The notes under the pieces: generated by a model
Seen by the model: the letters and a program-made list of their open reading frames with translations, nothing else
Database searches by the model: none
What the model was told of the DNA's origin: nothing
Made by a program: the position numbers and the translations under genes
Shown: one piece after another, positions 1 to 5,847 of the stretch
How the letters are laid out: every line of letters begins with the position of its first letter
Numbering within the stretch: the first letter of the stretch is position 1
Source of the DNA: Candidatus Nitrosopumilus sp.
GTDB taxonomy: Archaea > Thermoproteota > Nitrososphaeria > Nitrososphaerales > Nitrosopumilaceae
Assembly (NCBI GenBank): GCA_029860565.1
Contig: JAOUAY010000051.1
Span: 1-7,414 of the forward strand
Length of the DNA: 7,414 nt
Reading direction: 5' to 3'

Positions 1-1
1 A

Positions 2-247
2 CTATGTGTAGAAATCTGTACAACACTTGGTCCAGATGTCCTTAGAGTAAAACCTGTTGAAGGCTGGAAGAGAGGTAAAGCATTTGTGTTTTATCCAGAA
101 AGATGCATTTCTGATGGCGCATGCATAGGTGTATGCCCAACAAAAGCAATCTTTTGGATGAGACCAATGGACTTTACTGTTGGACAACCGGTTCCACTTT
201 ACAAGAACTCAGTCTTCGTCAAAGGTTGGACTGAATTAATCGATTAG
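2..247 (+). CDS. Ferredoxin-like iron-sulfur protein, C-terminal part (5' end outside window)
   Basis: An open frame enters from the left edge and gives 81 residues before TAG. Seen: an incomplete first cluster motif (C2 and C6, spaced CxxxC, in LCVEIC) and a second motif C35-x2-D38-x2-C41-x3-C45-P. In dicluster ferredoxins each motif supplies three ligands to one cluster and its last Cys to the other, so C2/C6 look like the end of the first motif. The Asp in place of the second Cys resembles the motif of Pyrococcus furiosus ferredoxin and of zinc-containing ferredoxins of Sulfolobus and Thermoplasma, where such a site holds a 3Fe-4S or Asp-ligated 4Fe-4S cluster. A tail of about 29 residues follows the cluster region. 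The likely role is cytoplasmic low-potential electron transfer; the partner cannot be told. It could instead be a ferredoxin domain at the end of a larger oxidoreductase subunit, because the N-terminus is missing. Confidence 0.85.
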   Translation, partial: LCVEICTTLGPDVLRVKPVEGWKRGKAFVFYPERCISDGACIGVCPTKAIFWMRPMDFTVGQPVPLYKNSVFVKGWTELID

Positions 248-261
248 ATTAATTCAAACAA

Positions 262-284
262 TTTTAATTTCTTTTTATTATTTT
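262..284 (+). terminator. T-rich archaeal terminator after the ferredoxin-like gene
   Basis: The 35-bp gap after the ferredoxin stop codon ends in a run of T-tracts broken by single bases (ATTTTAATTT, CTTTTTATTATTTT). Archaeal RNA polymerase terminates at such U-rich tracts without needing a hairpin. The tract runs into the stop codon of the convergent cupredoxin gene. No matching T-tract is seen on the minus strand just downstream of that gene. Confidence 0.5.
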
Positions 285-1278
285 AGATTTTAACAGCACC
301 TGGTGTTGAATCTGGAATTTTTGGTTTTTTCTTTAACCAAAATAATGCAATGAGAAACATAATACCAGGAACAAGAATAATGAATATCATTAATTCATAA
401 TAAGTTGTAAGTCTTTGAGCTGGTTTTATATGATAAGTTTCATGGGAAGTTTTTTCAGGATTATCATAAACCGCAGATGTAAAATCAACTGATCTTTGTT
501 CTTTATTTTCTATATTTCCAGACACAGTAACACTTTCTTCAGCAAATATTGAAGGTGATTGAATTCCTTCCATTCTTATAATAATTGAGCCAGAATCACT
601 GAAAATAAAATTTCTGTAATCTCCACCTATCTGACTTAGTCCCTTATCTCGAAAAATTTCATTTCCATTTTGAAATATTACAAAACTGTATTTCATTTCT
701 GCAAGGTTAGAATTTGTTTGAGGATCATAAAATTGATATACAAATTGAATTTTTTCATGGGTTTTGATGACTGGTGGATCCCAAGATAAATTCACTTCTA
801 TGTCTCTATCTGGTGTATATTGCAATAATGGGAAATCTAATTTTTTACCTGATGCATCATGAGGAAAATCTGGAATTGCTTTTTCAATAACTACAATACC
901 TTCCATCCAAGGATGAATTATGCAAAAGTAAGAAAAAGTTCCAGATTCTTCAAATTTGTAAGACCATGATTCGCCTGGCATGAATCTTCCACTATCAAAT
1001 ATTCCATCAGGTGTTCCAAAATCTTTGTTATCCATCCATCCAAATCGTCCTGGACTATCTCCACTAGTTACAGTGTGGGCTTCTCTATCATCATTATACC
1101 AAGTAATTGTATCACCTACAGTAACAAAAATCTGAGGAGGATCATACCATACTTCTGCTGGAGTGTTTAATTCAGGATTATATGCTCCAAATGGGATATC
1201 AATGATATATTCTTCAGCAAAGACAATAGGTGTTGAGGCTAAAATTATCAATAATGAAGATAAAATTAAAAATTTCAT
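283..1278 (-). CDS. Secreted, membrane-anchored blue copper (cupredoxin) protein
   Basis: 331 residues. Residues 1-21 form a Sec signal peptide (Lys2, hydrophobic core, predicted cleavage after VFA). A plastocyanin/amicyanin-like cupredoxin domain spans about 25-132, with the type 1 copper ligands visible: H68 (EAHTVTSG) and C119, H122, M125 in CIIHPWMEG. The C-x2-H-x2-M ligand loop is the short amicyanin type. Residues 140-290 are a beta-rich extracytoplasmic region I do not recognise. A hydrophobic segment at about 293-315 is followed by a basic tail (WLKKKPK), so the protein is anchored by its C-terminus with the copper domain outside. Ammonia-oxidising archaea carry many cupredoxins thought to replace cytochrome c in electron transfer; that role is inferred here. 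The neighbours are convergent or divergent, so it is probably transcribed alone. The start fits the signal peptide and a TATA-like box about 27 bp upstream. Confidence 0.9.
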   Translation of the reverse strand: MKFLILSSLLIILASTPIVFAEEYIIDIPFGAYNPELNTPAEVWYDPPQIFVTVGDTITWYNDDREAHTVTSGDSPGRFGWMDNKDFGTPDGIFDSGRFMPGESWSYKFEESGTFSYFCIIHPWMEGIVVIEKAIPDFPHDASGKKLDFPLLQYTPDRDIEVNLSWDPPVIKTHEKIQFVYQFYDPQTNSNLAEMKYSFVIFQNGNEIFRDKGLSQIGGDYRNFIFSDSGSIIIRMEGIQSPSIFAEESVTVSGNIENKEQRSVDFTSAVYDNPEKTSHETYHIKPAQRLTTYYELMIFIILVPGIMFLIALFWLKKKPKIPDSTPGAVKI

Positions 1279-1299
1279 ATACTTAAAACGTAAATTAGT

Positions 1300-1310
1300 T
1301 AATTAAATAC
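1300..1310 (-). promoter_or_regulatory. TATA-like box of the cupredoxin gene
   Basis: Read on the minus strand this is GTATTTAATTA, a good archaeal TATA-box match centred about 27 bp upstream of the cupredoxin ATG. That spacing would place transcription initiation at or next to the start codon, giving a leaderless mRNA. No Shine-Dalgarno sequence lies between it and the ATG. Confidence 0.5.
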
Positions 1311-1364
1311 TTGAGGTCATTTTCATTAATGCAAATAACTATCAATTCAAAGAATTACTACAGG

Positions 1365-1396
1365 CATGGTATATTCAAGAAGACTTGATATGCATG
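1365..1396. repeat. Imperfect inverted repeat upstream of the cyclase gene
   Basis: The left arm reads CATG-gt-ATAT-t-CAAG and the right arm CTTG-ATAT-g-CATG, separated by AAGA. Twelve base pairs can form in three blocks of four, with a one-base bulge and a 2:1 internal mismatch. It lies 22 to 53 bp upstream of the cyclase ATG, where the TATA box would be expected, and contains the TATA-like words GGTATATTC and GATATGC. It could be a regulator operator overlapping the promoter, or a hairpin if transcribed. Confidence 0.4.
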
Positions 1397-1417
1397 TAAA
1401 GAAAATATAGAATAAAA

Positions 1418-3166
1418 ATGTCGATCTCATTTAATCTTAGTAAAAAACTCATTTTGTTGGTAATGACTATGTCAGTTATTGCTCTTTCAATTACAGGATT
1501 TCTTAGTTTCAATTATGCTGATCAAATTCTAAAAGAAAGAGCAGGAGATCAACTATTTGGAGAATCAACAGTACGAGGTGATACGATAAGATTACTTTTT
1601 GAATCAAGGATTGAGCAAAATAATATTCTTGCAAGTGATCCTATGATTCAGTCATTAGTTTCAGAAATGAACCAAATTTCGAATAACAAATTAAAAGAGT
1701 TCCAAGAAAGTAACCGTAGAGATTTTTTAATTCAAATTCAAGCATTTCAGGAATTAATTGGATTTTCAATAGGGTTTGAAGATACAAAAATAATTGGGAA
1801 TAATGGAAAAGTTTTCTTTTCTCTTAGTGGTAATACATATGAAGATTATTTTGAAAATGCAGTATTTCAAAGAGGATTAAAAGAATCTTTTATTGAATTT
1901 GAACCTACAGAATCTGGCAAAAAGATGGTTGTTATCTCACCAATTTTTGCTGATGATAGCAAAAGAGGAGATGATCCAATTGGAGTGATTATTTCAAAAA
2001 TGAGAACATCATCAATAGATAATGTTTTGCTAAGCAGAAGTGGATTAGGAGAAACAGGCGAAGTTTACATTGTAAATAAACAGTTTTTGATGTTATCTGA
2101 ATCTAGATTTTTTGAGAATGCAGTATATCAACAGAAAGTAGATACTTTAGGTGTTCAAAAATGTTTTAATGATGGACAAAATAATTTGGGATTTTATCCA
2201 GATTATAGAAATGTTGTAATTTATGGATCTTCTTATTGTGCAGAGGATTTAGGAATTGTTTTACTTGTAGAAATTGACAAATCAGAAGTAGAAGAACCAA
2301 TAAACATTTTACAGAACAGAATTCTCCAAACTGGAATAATAATTACTATAGGAATGGGAATTGTTGCGTTTACAATATCAAAATCAATTTCAAGACCACT
2401 TATCAAATTAAAAAGTGCAGCAAATAAAATTGCAAATGGTAATTTTGATGTAAGAACAAACATCACAACAGGTGATGAAATTGGAGAATTGTCCCATGCA
2501 TTTGATTCGATGGCACAAAAGCTAGAAGAATCATTAATTGAGATCAAAGAGAAAGAAAAGGTCATCAAACAACTTGAGGGAGGCATGTTGCTAAAATTTT
2601 CTCAGCATGAAGAAAATGATTGTGTAGGAGTAATTGATATGACAGATTCTACCAGAATATCTTCTAAATTATCAGATGAAAGAGTTAGCAAAATGTATGA
2701 AGTCTTTCTAAATTTTATGGCAAAAATTATTCTTGAATATAATGGTGAAGTAGTAAAGAATATCGGAGATGCTCTGATGTTTAGATTTGCAAATATTGAT
2801 TCTAAAAACTCTACAATGATGAAAAATGTTTTAGAATGTTGTTTATCTATGATTGATTCTCACGATGAATTAAAAAAACATCTTAATGAAGAAGGTTTAC
2901 CTCCATTAGATTATAAGATTAGTGCAACATATGGTGCTGTAAAAGTAGCTGAAAGTACTACTTCAAACATATCGGATATTTTTGGACCTACAGTTAATAG
3001 ATGTTTTAAGATTAATTCATTTTGTCCAAAAAACAGTGTAGTAATTGGAGAAAATTTGTATAAAATTTTAAAAGATTTTTCTGAGTATGAGTTTATACAA
3101 TTTTGTTCCATTGAAATAAAACAAAAATACGGTTATAGTATTTTTGAAGTTAAAAGGAAAAAATAA
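1418..3166 (+). CDS. Transmembrane Cache-HAMP sensor with class III adenylate cyclase domain
   Basis: 582 residues. A transmembrane helix at about 11-31, an extracellular sensor region at 33-296, a second helix at 301-319, a HAMP linker at 320-372, a short coiled coil to about 388, and a class III nucleotide cyclase domain at 400-580. The sensor region looks like a double Cache module (GLGETGEVYIVN at 209-220 is typical of the membrane-proximal part), and C249 and C274 could form a disulfide. Cyclase residues visible: metal ligands D407 (VIDMTDST) and D451 (KNIGDALM), base-selecting K447 and D520 (Lys/Asp is the ATP pattern), and transition-state N527 in FGPTVN. The usual transition-state Arg four residues later is K531. 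The predicted role is conversion of ATP to cAMP in the cytoplasm upon ligand sensing outside; ligand and cAMP target are unknown. It is monocistronic, with the divergent cupredoxin gene upstream. Confidence 0.88.
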   Translation: MSISFNLSKKLILLVMTMSVIALSITGFLSFNYADQILKERAGDQLFGESTVRGDTIRLLFESRIEQNNILASDPMIQSLVSEMNQISNNKLKEFQESNRRDFLIQIQAFQELIGFSIGFEDTKIIGNNGKVFFSLSGNTYEDYFENAVFQRGLKESFIEFEPTESGKKMVVISPIFADDSKRGDDPIGVIISKMRTSSIDNVLLSRSGLGETGEVYIVNKQFLMLSESRFFENAVYQQKVDTLGVQKCFNDGQNNLGFYPDYRNVVIYGSSYCAEDLGIVLLVEIDKSEVEEPINILQNRILQTGIIITIGMGIVAFTISKSISRPLIKLKSAANKIANGNFDVRTNITTGDEIGELSHAFDSMAQKLEESLIEIKEKEKVIKQLEGGMLLKFSQHEENDCVGVIDMTDSTRISSKLSDERVSKMYEVFLNFMAKIILEYNGEVVKNIGDALMFRFANIDSKNSTMMKNVLECCLSMIDSHDELKKHLNEEGLPPLDYKISATYGAVKVAESTTSNISDIFGPTVNRCFKINSFCPKNSVVIGENLYKILKDFSEYEFIQFCSIEIKQKYGYSIFEVKRKK

Positions 3167-3174
3167 AGTGAAAA

Positions 3175-3216
3175 TGATAAAAAGAAACCATTATCAAATT
3201 AAGAGTTTTTTATTTT
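3175..3216 (+). terminator. Stem-loop and T-tract after the cyclase gene
   Basis: Nine bases after the cyclase stop codon, TGATAA (3175-3180) and TTATCA (3191-3196) can form a 6-bp stem with a 10-nt loop. The T-tract TTTTTTATTTT follows at 3206-3216. The T-tract alone would suffice for archaeal termination; the weak A+T-rich stem may be incidental. Confidence 0.45.
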
Positions 3217-3225
3217 AGAATATTT

Positions 3226-3238
3226 AAAGAAAAAATTT
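3226..3238 (-). terminator. T-tract after the J-domain gene
   Basis: On the minus strand the sequence just downstream of the J-domain gene stop codon reads AAATTTTTTCTTT, a U-rich tract suited to archaeal termination. It sits beside the plus-strand T-tract in the 74-bp convergent spacer, so both genes appear to end within it. Confidence 0.45.
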
Positions 3239-3240
3239 AG

Positions 3241-4395
3241 TTAATTTTTAGAAAAGCCAAATCTTGATGCCCAACCGTTTTTTTGTTTTTTAGATGGTTT
3301 CTTTGAAAGATTATCTAACATTTCATATGTTATTGTAAAGCCATGTCCTACTATTGTAGCATCTTTTCTATAATTTTCTTTGTTAGGAACAAATTCATCT
3401 GCCAAATCCTTAATTTTTTTGGTTTTAAGATCAAACATCCTAATTTTTTTCCCATTTTCAAGTTGAATAATTGCATCTCCACTTAGACCTTGAATAGAAA
3501 AATTCTCAAAAAATCGTACTGATCCATTTTGTTTTAATTTAATTGTAGAATCATAAGTAAATTTTCCTCCATAAAATAAAATTTCACGAGCAGATAGTAT
3601 CACATCATCTTCGACATTAAGAGCAATAATTGTATCAGCTTCAAGTAATACGGTGTTTACAAGATTTTCTGCAATAATTTTTCCTTTAGGAGCTGAAATA
3701 TGAGTTCTATGTTCTTGAATTTGGAATACACCTACTCGTCCTTGTGGATCTTCCACTCGATATTTTCTACCATAAACATTTCCAACAACAACATTTCCAT
3801 TATCTACAATTATTCTTGCACCATTATCAATTTTATATTTATTTTCAATTGGATTAATGAATTTAAAATCTCCTTTAGTCAAATGAATATCTGTTTTAAA
3901 TTCTTGTGTCCATGAAGGACTAGTAATACTACCTTGCATAATTATTGGGCCATCATAACTTAAACTTCCTGCCATGAAATTTCCTTTAATTGATAAAGCA
4001 CCAGTTGCTTTTCGTTCTAGTTCAATCTCACCAAGAGTTTTTGATCCAAATAATCTTGTTGCAGTGGAATTTGATAGATTCAATGCTGCTGCCCATTCTT
4101 CAGCAGTTTTCATTTCTTTGGATAATTCCTGACCTAAAATCTGATTTTTTCTCCTAATATCAGCTTCAGTATCACCAGAATATACTTTTGAATTTTTTAA
4201 TTTTTCATAATCAGTTTCAGGATATTTCTTACCAATTTTGAGATCGTCATATGCCTGTTTAATTTTAATAAATTGTTCATTTTCTCCTCCACGATCTGAA
4301 TGAAATTGAAGGGCTAATCGTCTAAACGCATCACGAATTTCTTTCTCAGTAGAACCTTCTACTATTGCTAAAATATCATAATTACTTTCTACCAT
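3241..4395 (-). CDS. J-domain protein with beta-rich, bactofilin/DUF342-like C-terminal region
   Basis: 384 residues, no signal peptide or membrane helix, so probably cytoplasmic. Residues 5-60 form a J-domain: NYDILAI opening, basic helix II (EIRDAFRRLALQFH), then helix III (FIKIKQAYDDL). The loop that normally reads HPD, needed to stimulate Hsp70 ATPase, reads H32-S33-D34, followed by the usual RGG. Residues 78-125 are a charged helical linker containing WAAALNLSNSTATRLFG. Residues 130-315 alternate short hydrophobic beta strands with Gly/Asn/Asp turns (such as ALSIKGNFMAGSLSYDG and GKIIAENLVNTVLLEADTI), resembling bactofilin or FapA/DUF342-type beta-solenoids by pattern only. A basic tail (KKPSKKQKNGWASRFGFSKN) ends the protein. 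I do not recognise a named family for the whole. It may recruit DnaK to an assembly, or, given HSD, have lost Hsp70 coupling. Its own terminator and promoter suggest monocistronic expression. Confidence 0.75.
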   Translation of the reverse strand: MVESNYDILAIVEGSTEKEIRDAFRRLALQFHSDRGGENEQFIKIKQAYDDLKIGKKYPETDYEKLKNSKVYSGDTEADIRRKNQILGQELSKEMKTAEEWAAALNLSNSTATRLFGSKTLGEIELERKATGALSIKGNFMAGSLSYDGPIIMQGSITSPSWTQEFKTDIHLTKGDFKFINPIENKYKIDNGARIIVDNGNVVVGNVYGRKYRVEDPQGRVGVFQIQEHRTHISAPKGKIIAENLVNTVLLEADTIIALNVEDDVILSAREILFYGGKFTYDSTIKLKQNGSVRFFENFSIQGLSGDAIIQLENGKKIRMFDLKTKKIKDLADEFVPNKENYRKDATIVGHGFTITYEMLDNLSKKPSKKQKNGWASRFGFSKN

Positions 4396-4423
4396 AATTT
4401 ACACCAAAGATGATTTTTCAAAT

Positions 4424-4438
4424 TCCTATACTTGTAGG
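4424..4438 (-). promoter_or_regulatory. Possible TATA box and dyad of the J-domain gene
   Basis: On the minus strand AAGTATAGGA lies about 30-35 bp upstream of the ATG and could be a weak TATA box giving a leader of only a few nucleotides. It overlaps an imperfect 6-bp dyad (CCTATA-ct-TGTAGG, one mismatch, 4425-4438), with a perfect 8-bp palindrome TACATGTA nearby at 4443-4450. These may be operator sites, but short palindromes are common in A+T-rich DNA. Confidence 0.3.
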
Positions 4439-4467
4439 TTATTACATGTAGAATATCAATAGTTTGT

Positions 4468-4485
4468 AAATAAAAATAAAAAAAA
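4468..4485 (-). terminator. Strong T-tract after the UspA gene
   Basis: On the minus strand, 12 bp past the UspA stop codon, the sequence reads CTTTTTTTTTATTTTTATTT, the longest T-rich tract in the window on a coding-strand exit. It should end the UspA transcript and uncouple it from the J-domain gene 102 bp downstream. Confidence 0.6.
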
Positions 4486-4497
4486 GTTCAGATAAAA

Positions 4498-4917
4498 TTA
4501 TTTAACCACTAATACAGGGATCTTTGTTTTGTGCATGACATAATTTGATGTACTTCCAAGAGTTAAGTGTGCACCACCCACACCTCTTGCACCAATTACA
4601 ATCATGTCAAATTTTCCTTTTTGAGCATATTTGACAATTTCAGAGCCAGTATTACCACCGCCAGTTTGATATTTGAACGTGGCACCAGCCTTTTGAGTTC
4701 TAGTCATAGCAGGGCCAATAGCTTTGACAGCTTTTCTTTGTGCCTCATCCTTCATTTTTTGTGTATATTTTATTCCTGCTGCCATAGGTAAGTGAAATAC
4801 ATAAAATCCAGTAATTTCAGCATCGCCACCTTTTGCAATTTCAATTGCTCTATCTAATCCACGAGTAGCATTTGGAGAACCGTCAAGTGGAACAAGAATT
4901 TTTTTAAACTTAGCCAT
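4498..4917 (-). CDS. UspA-family universal stress protein
   Basis: 139 residues from the chosen start, one complete single-domain Usp (usual length about 140-150). It opens with FKKILVPLDGSPNATRG, the first beta strand and nucleotide-binding loop with D12. Near the end, IGARGVGGAHLTLGSTSNYV carries the ATP-binding signature of MJ0577-type Usp proteins, followed by the final strand IPVLVVK. The spacing is G109-x2-G112-x8-G121-S122, one residue shorter than the usual x9. Usp proteins are cytoplasmic dimers linked to stress and energy-state responses; no specific partner can be named. An in-frame ATG lies six codons upstream (start 4935, adding MITKPY). I prefer the downstream ATG because a TATA-like box is centred about 26 bp from it but only about 9 bp from the upstream one, and because homologues start just before the KKILVP strand. 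Confidence 0.9.
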   Translation of the reverse strand: MAKFKKILVPLDGSPNATRGLDRAIEIAKGGDAEITGFYVFHLPMAAGIKYTQKMKDEAQRKAVKAIGPAMTRTQKAGATFKYQTGGGNTGSEIVKYAQKGKFDMIVIGARGVGGAHLTLGSTSNYVMHKTKIPVLVVK

Positions 4918-4939
4918 GTATGGTTTGGTAATCATTCTA

Positions 4940-4949
4940 ATATAAAAAG
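4940..4949 (-). promoter_or_regulatory. TATA-like box of the UspA gene
   Basis: On the minus strand this reads CTTTTTATAT/TCTTTTTATA, a good archaeal TATA box. Its centre is about 26 bp upstream of the ATG at 4917, which predicts a leaderless transcript beginning at that ATG and argues against the in-frame ATG at 4935, which lies too close to the box. Confidence 0.5.
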
Positions 4950-5005
4950 ACCATTAATTTTCAACTTTGGAAATTAAATTGTAATCAAAATTAAAAATTA
5001 TATCT

Positions 5006-5027
5006 TTGATTTTTATACAAAAATCAA
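5006..5027. repeat. Perfect 9-bp inverted repeat in divergent UspA/VIT regulatory region
   Basis: TTGATTTTT (5006-5014) and AAAAATCAA (5019-5027) are perfect inverted arms around ATAC. Further copies of the half-site core occur nearby: AATCAAA at 4983-4989 and the small dyad AATCATTGAT at 5045-5054. The 216-bp gap (4936-5151) holds no credible gene, so this cluster may be where a regulator binds to control UspA, the VIT-permease operon, or both. The A+T-rich context makes chance occurrence possible. Confidence 0.4.
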
Positions 5028-5118
5028 TTAAATATAGAGTTGTTAATCATTGATATTTCAAAAAAACTAATTTTCATTAAAAAAAATTCAGTAATTTTAG
5101 ATGCAATGAAGATACCAT

Positions 5119-5129
5119 TAGATATAACG
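5119..5129 (+). promoter_or_regulatory. Possible TATA box of the VIT-permease operon
   Basis: TAGATATAACG is centred about 28 bp upstream of the VIT gene ATG, the spacing expected for a leaderless archaeal transcript. The A-rich stretch AATAAAAATTA at 5130-5140 is an alternative but lies too close to the ATG. No Shine-Dalgarno sequence precedes the ATG. Confidence 0.4.
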
Positions 5130-5151
5130 AATAAAAATTAATTGTAATATC

Positions 5152-5835
5152 ATGAAAGTATATTTTGATGATTTCATTTACGGTTCTATTGATGGAGCAG
5201 TTACAACTTTTGCCATAGTTGCAGGAGTAATGGGTGCATCATTGCCTTCAGTTATTATCTTAATTTTGGGATTTGCAAATTTATTTGCAGATGGATTTTC
5301 AATGGCTGCTGCAAATTATCAAGCATCAAAGGCGAGAAATGAATTTATTGAAATGAAAAGAAAGCAGGAAGAATGGGAAATTGAGAATTTAGAAGAACAA
5401 GAAAGAGATGAAATCAGAGATATTTACAAAGAAAAAGGATTTAGAGATAAATTATTAGAAGATGTTGTACGAATAATCACATCAAGAAGAAAGGTGTGGA
5501 TAGACACAATGATGAAAGAAGAACTTGGATTAATTGAAGATGGGAAAAATCCCTTTCATAGTTCTGTAAGTACTTTTGTTGGATTCAATCTTGTCGGATT
5601 GATTCCATTAATTCCGTTCATGATTTTTATGATAATTGGTATTGAGCTAAATTCTGAAGCTTTTGTGTATTCTACAGTATCTGTTCTTGCTGCATTTTTT
5701 CTAGTTGGGATGATTAAAGGAAAAATTGTAAAAAAATCAATGTTATATTCAGGAATTACTACATTGATTATTGGCGGAATTGCTGCAGTTGTTGCATATT
5801 TAGTAGGATACGGATTAAATTTTCTAATCTCTTAG
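5152..5835 (+). CDS. VIT1/CCC1-family iron/manganese transporter
   Basis: 227 residues, full length for the prokaryotic family. Two N-terminal helices (about 12-30 with SIDGAVTTFAIVAGVMGA, and 33-55 with GFANLFADGFSMAAANYQAS) are followed by an acidic, charged cytoplasmic helical region (60-125) and three more helices (about 138-163, 170-188, 198-225). Residues corresponding to the metal path and metal-binding domain of the plant VIT1 structure appear conserved: D14, M51, the Glu-rich stretch 73-94, and M120-M121-x2-E124 in MMKEELGL. The known family exchanges Fe2+ or Mn2+ for protons, moving metal out of the cytosol. In an archaeon without vacuoles it would act as a plasma-membrane exporter that detoxifies iron or manganese; the actual substrate is not determined by sequence. 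It is first in an apparent two-gene operon with the permease 12 bp downstream. Confidence 0.92.
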   Translation: MKVYFDDFIYGSIDGAVTTFAIVAGVMGASLPSVIILILGFANLFADGFSMAAANYQASKARNEFIEMKRKQEEWEIENLEEQERDEIRDIYKEKGFRDKLLEDVVRIITSRRKVWIDTMMKEELGLIEDGKNPFHSSVSTFVGFNLVGLIPLIPFMIFMIIGIELNSEAFVYSTVSVLAAFFLVGMIKGKIVKKSMLYSGITTLIIGGIAAVVAYLVGYGLNFLIS

Positions 5836-5847
5836 GATTGATGACAT

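Noticed and set aside
2..187. Minus-strand open frame of 61 codons
   Set aside because: It lies antisense to the ferredoxin-like frame, whose Cys motifs are convincing; its product has no recognisable features.
1329..1388. 19-codon plus-strand micro-ORF (starting MQITINSKNYY) upstream of the cyclase gene, and a 6-codon one at 1390-1410
   Set aside because: No ribosome site or promoter at the right distance, and the frame overlaps the likely promoter; considered as an upstream regulatory ORF but unsupported.
2233..3111. Two minus-strand open frames (2233-2586 and 2911-3111) inside the cyclase gene
   Set aside because: They are antisense to well-conserved HAMP and cyclase motifs and have no promoter; chance frames.
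3700..3915. Plus-strand open frame of 71 codons inside the J-domain gene
   Set aside because: Low-complexity product rich in Ile, Asn, Ser and Phe, typical of the antisense strand of an A+T-rich gene.
4443..4450. Perfect palindrome TACATGTA upstream of the J-domain gene
   Set aside because: An 8-bp palindrome in such A+T-rich DNA is expected by chance; kept only as a note beside the nearby dyad.
4567..4791. Plus-strand open frame of 74 codons opposite UspA
   Set aside because: Antisense to the conserved Usp motifs; the Cys/Ser-rich product looks like a shadow.
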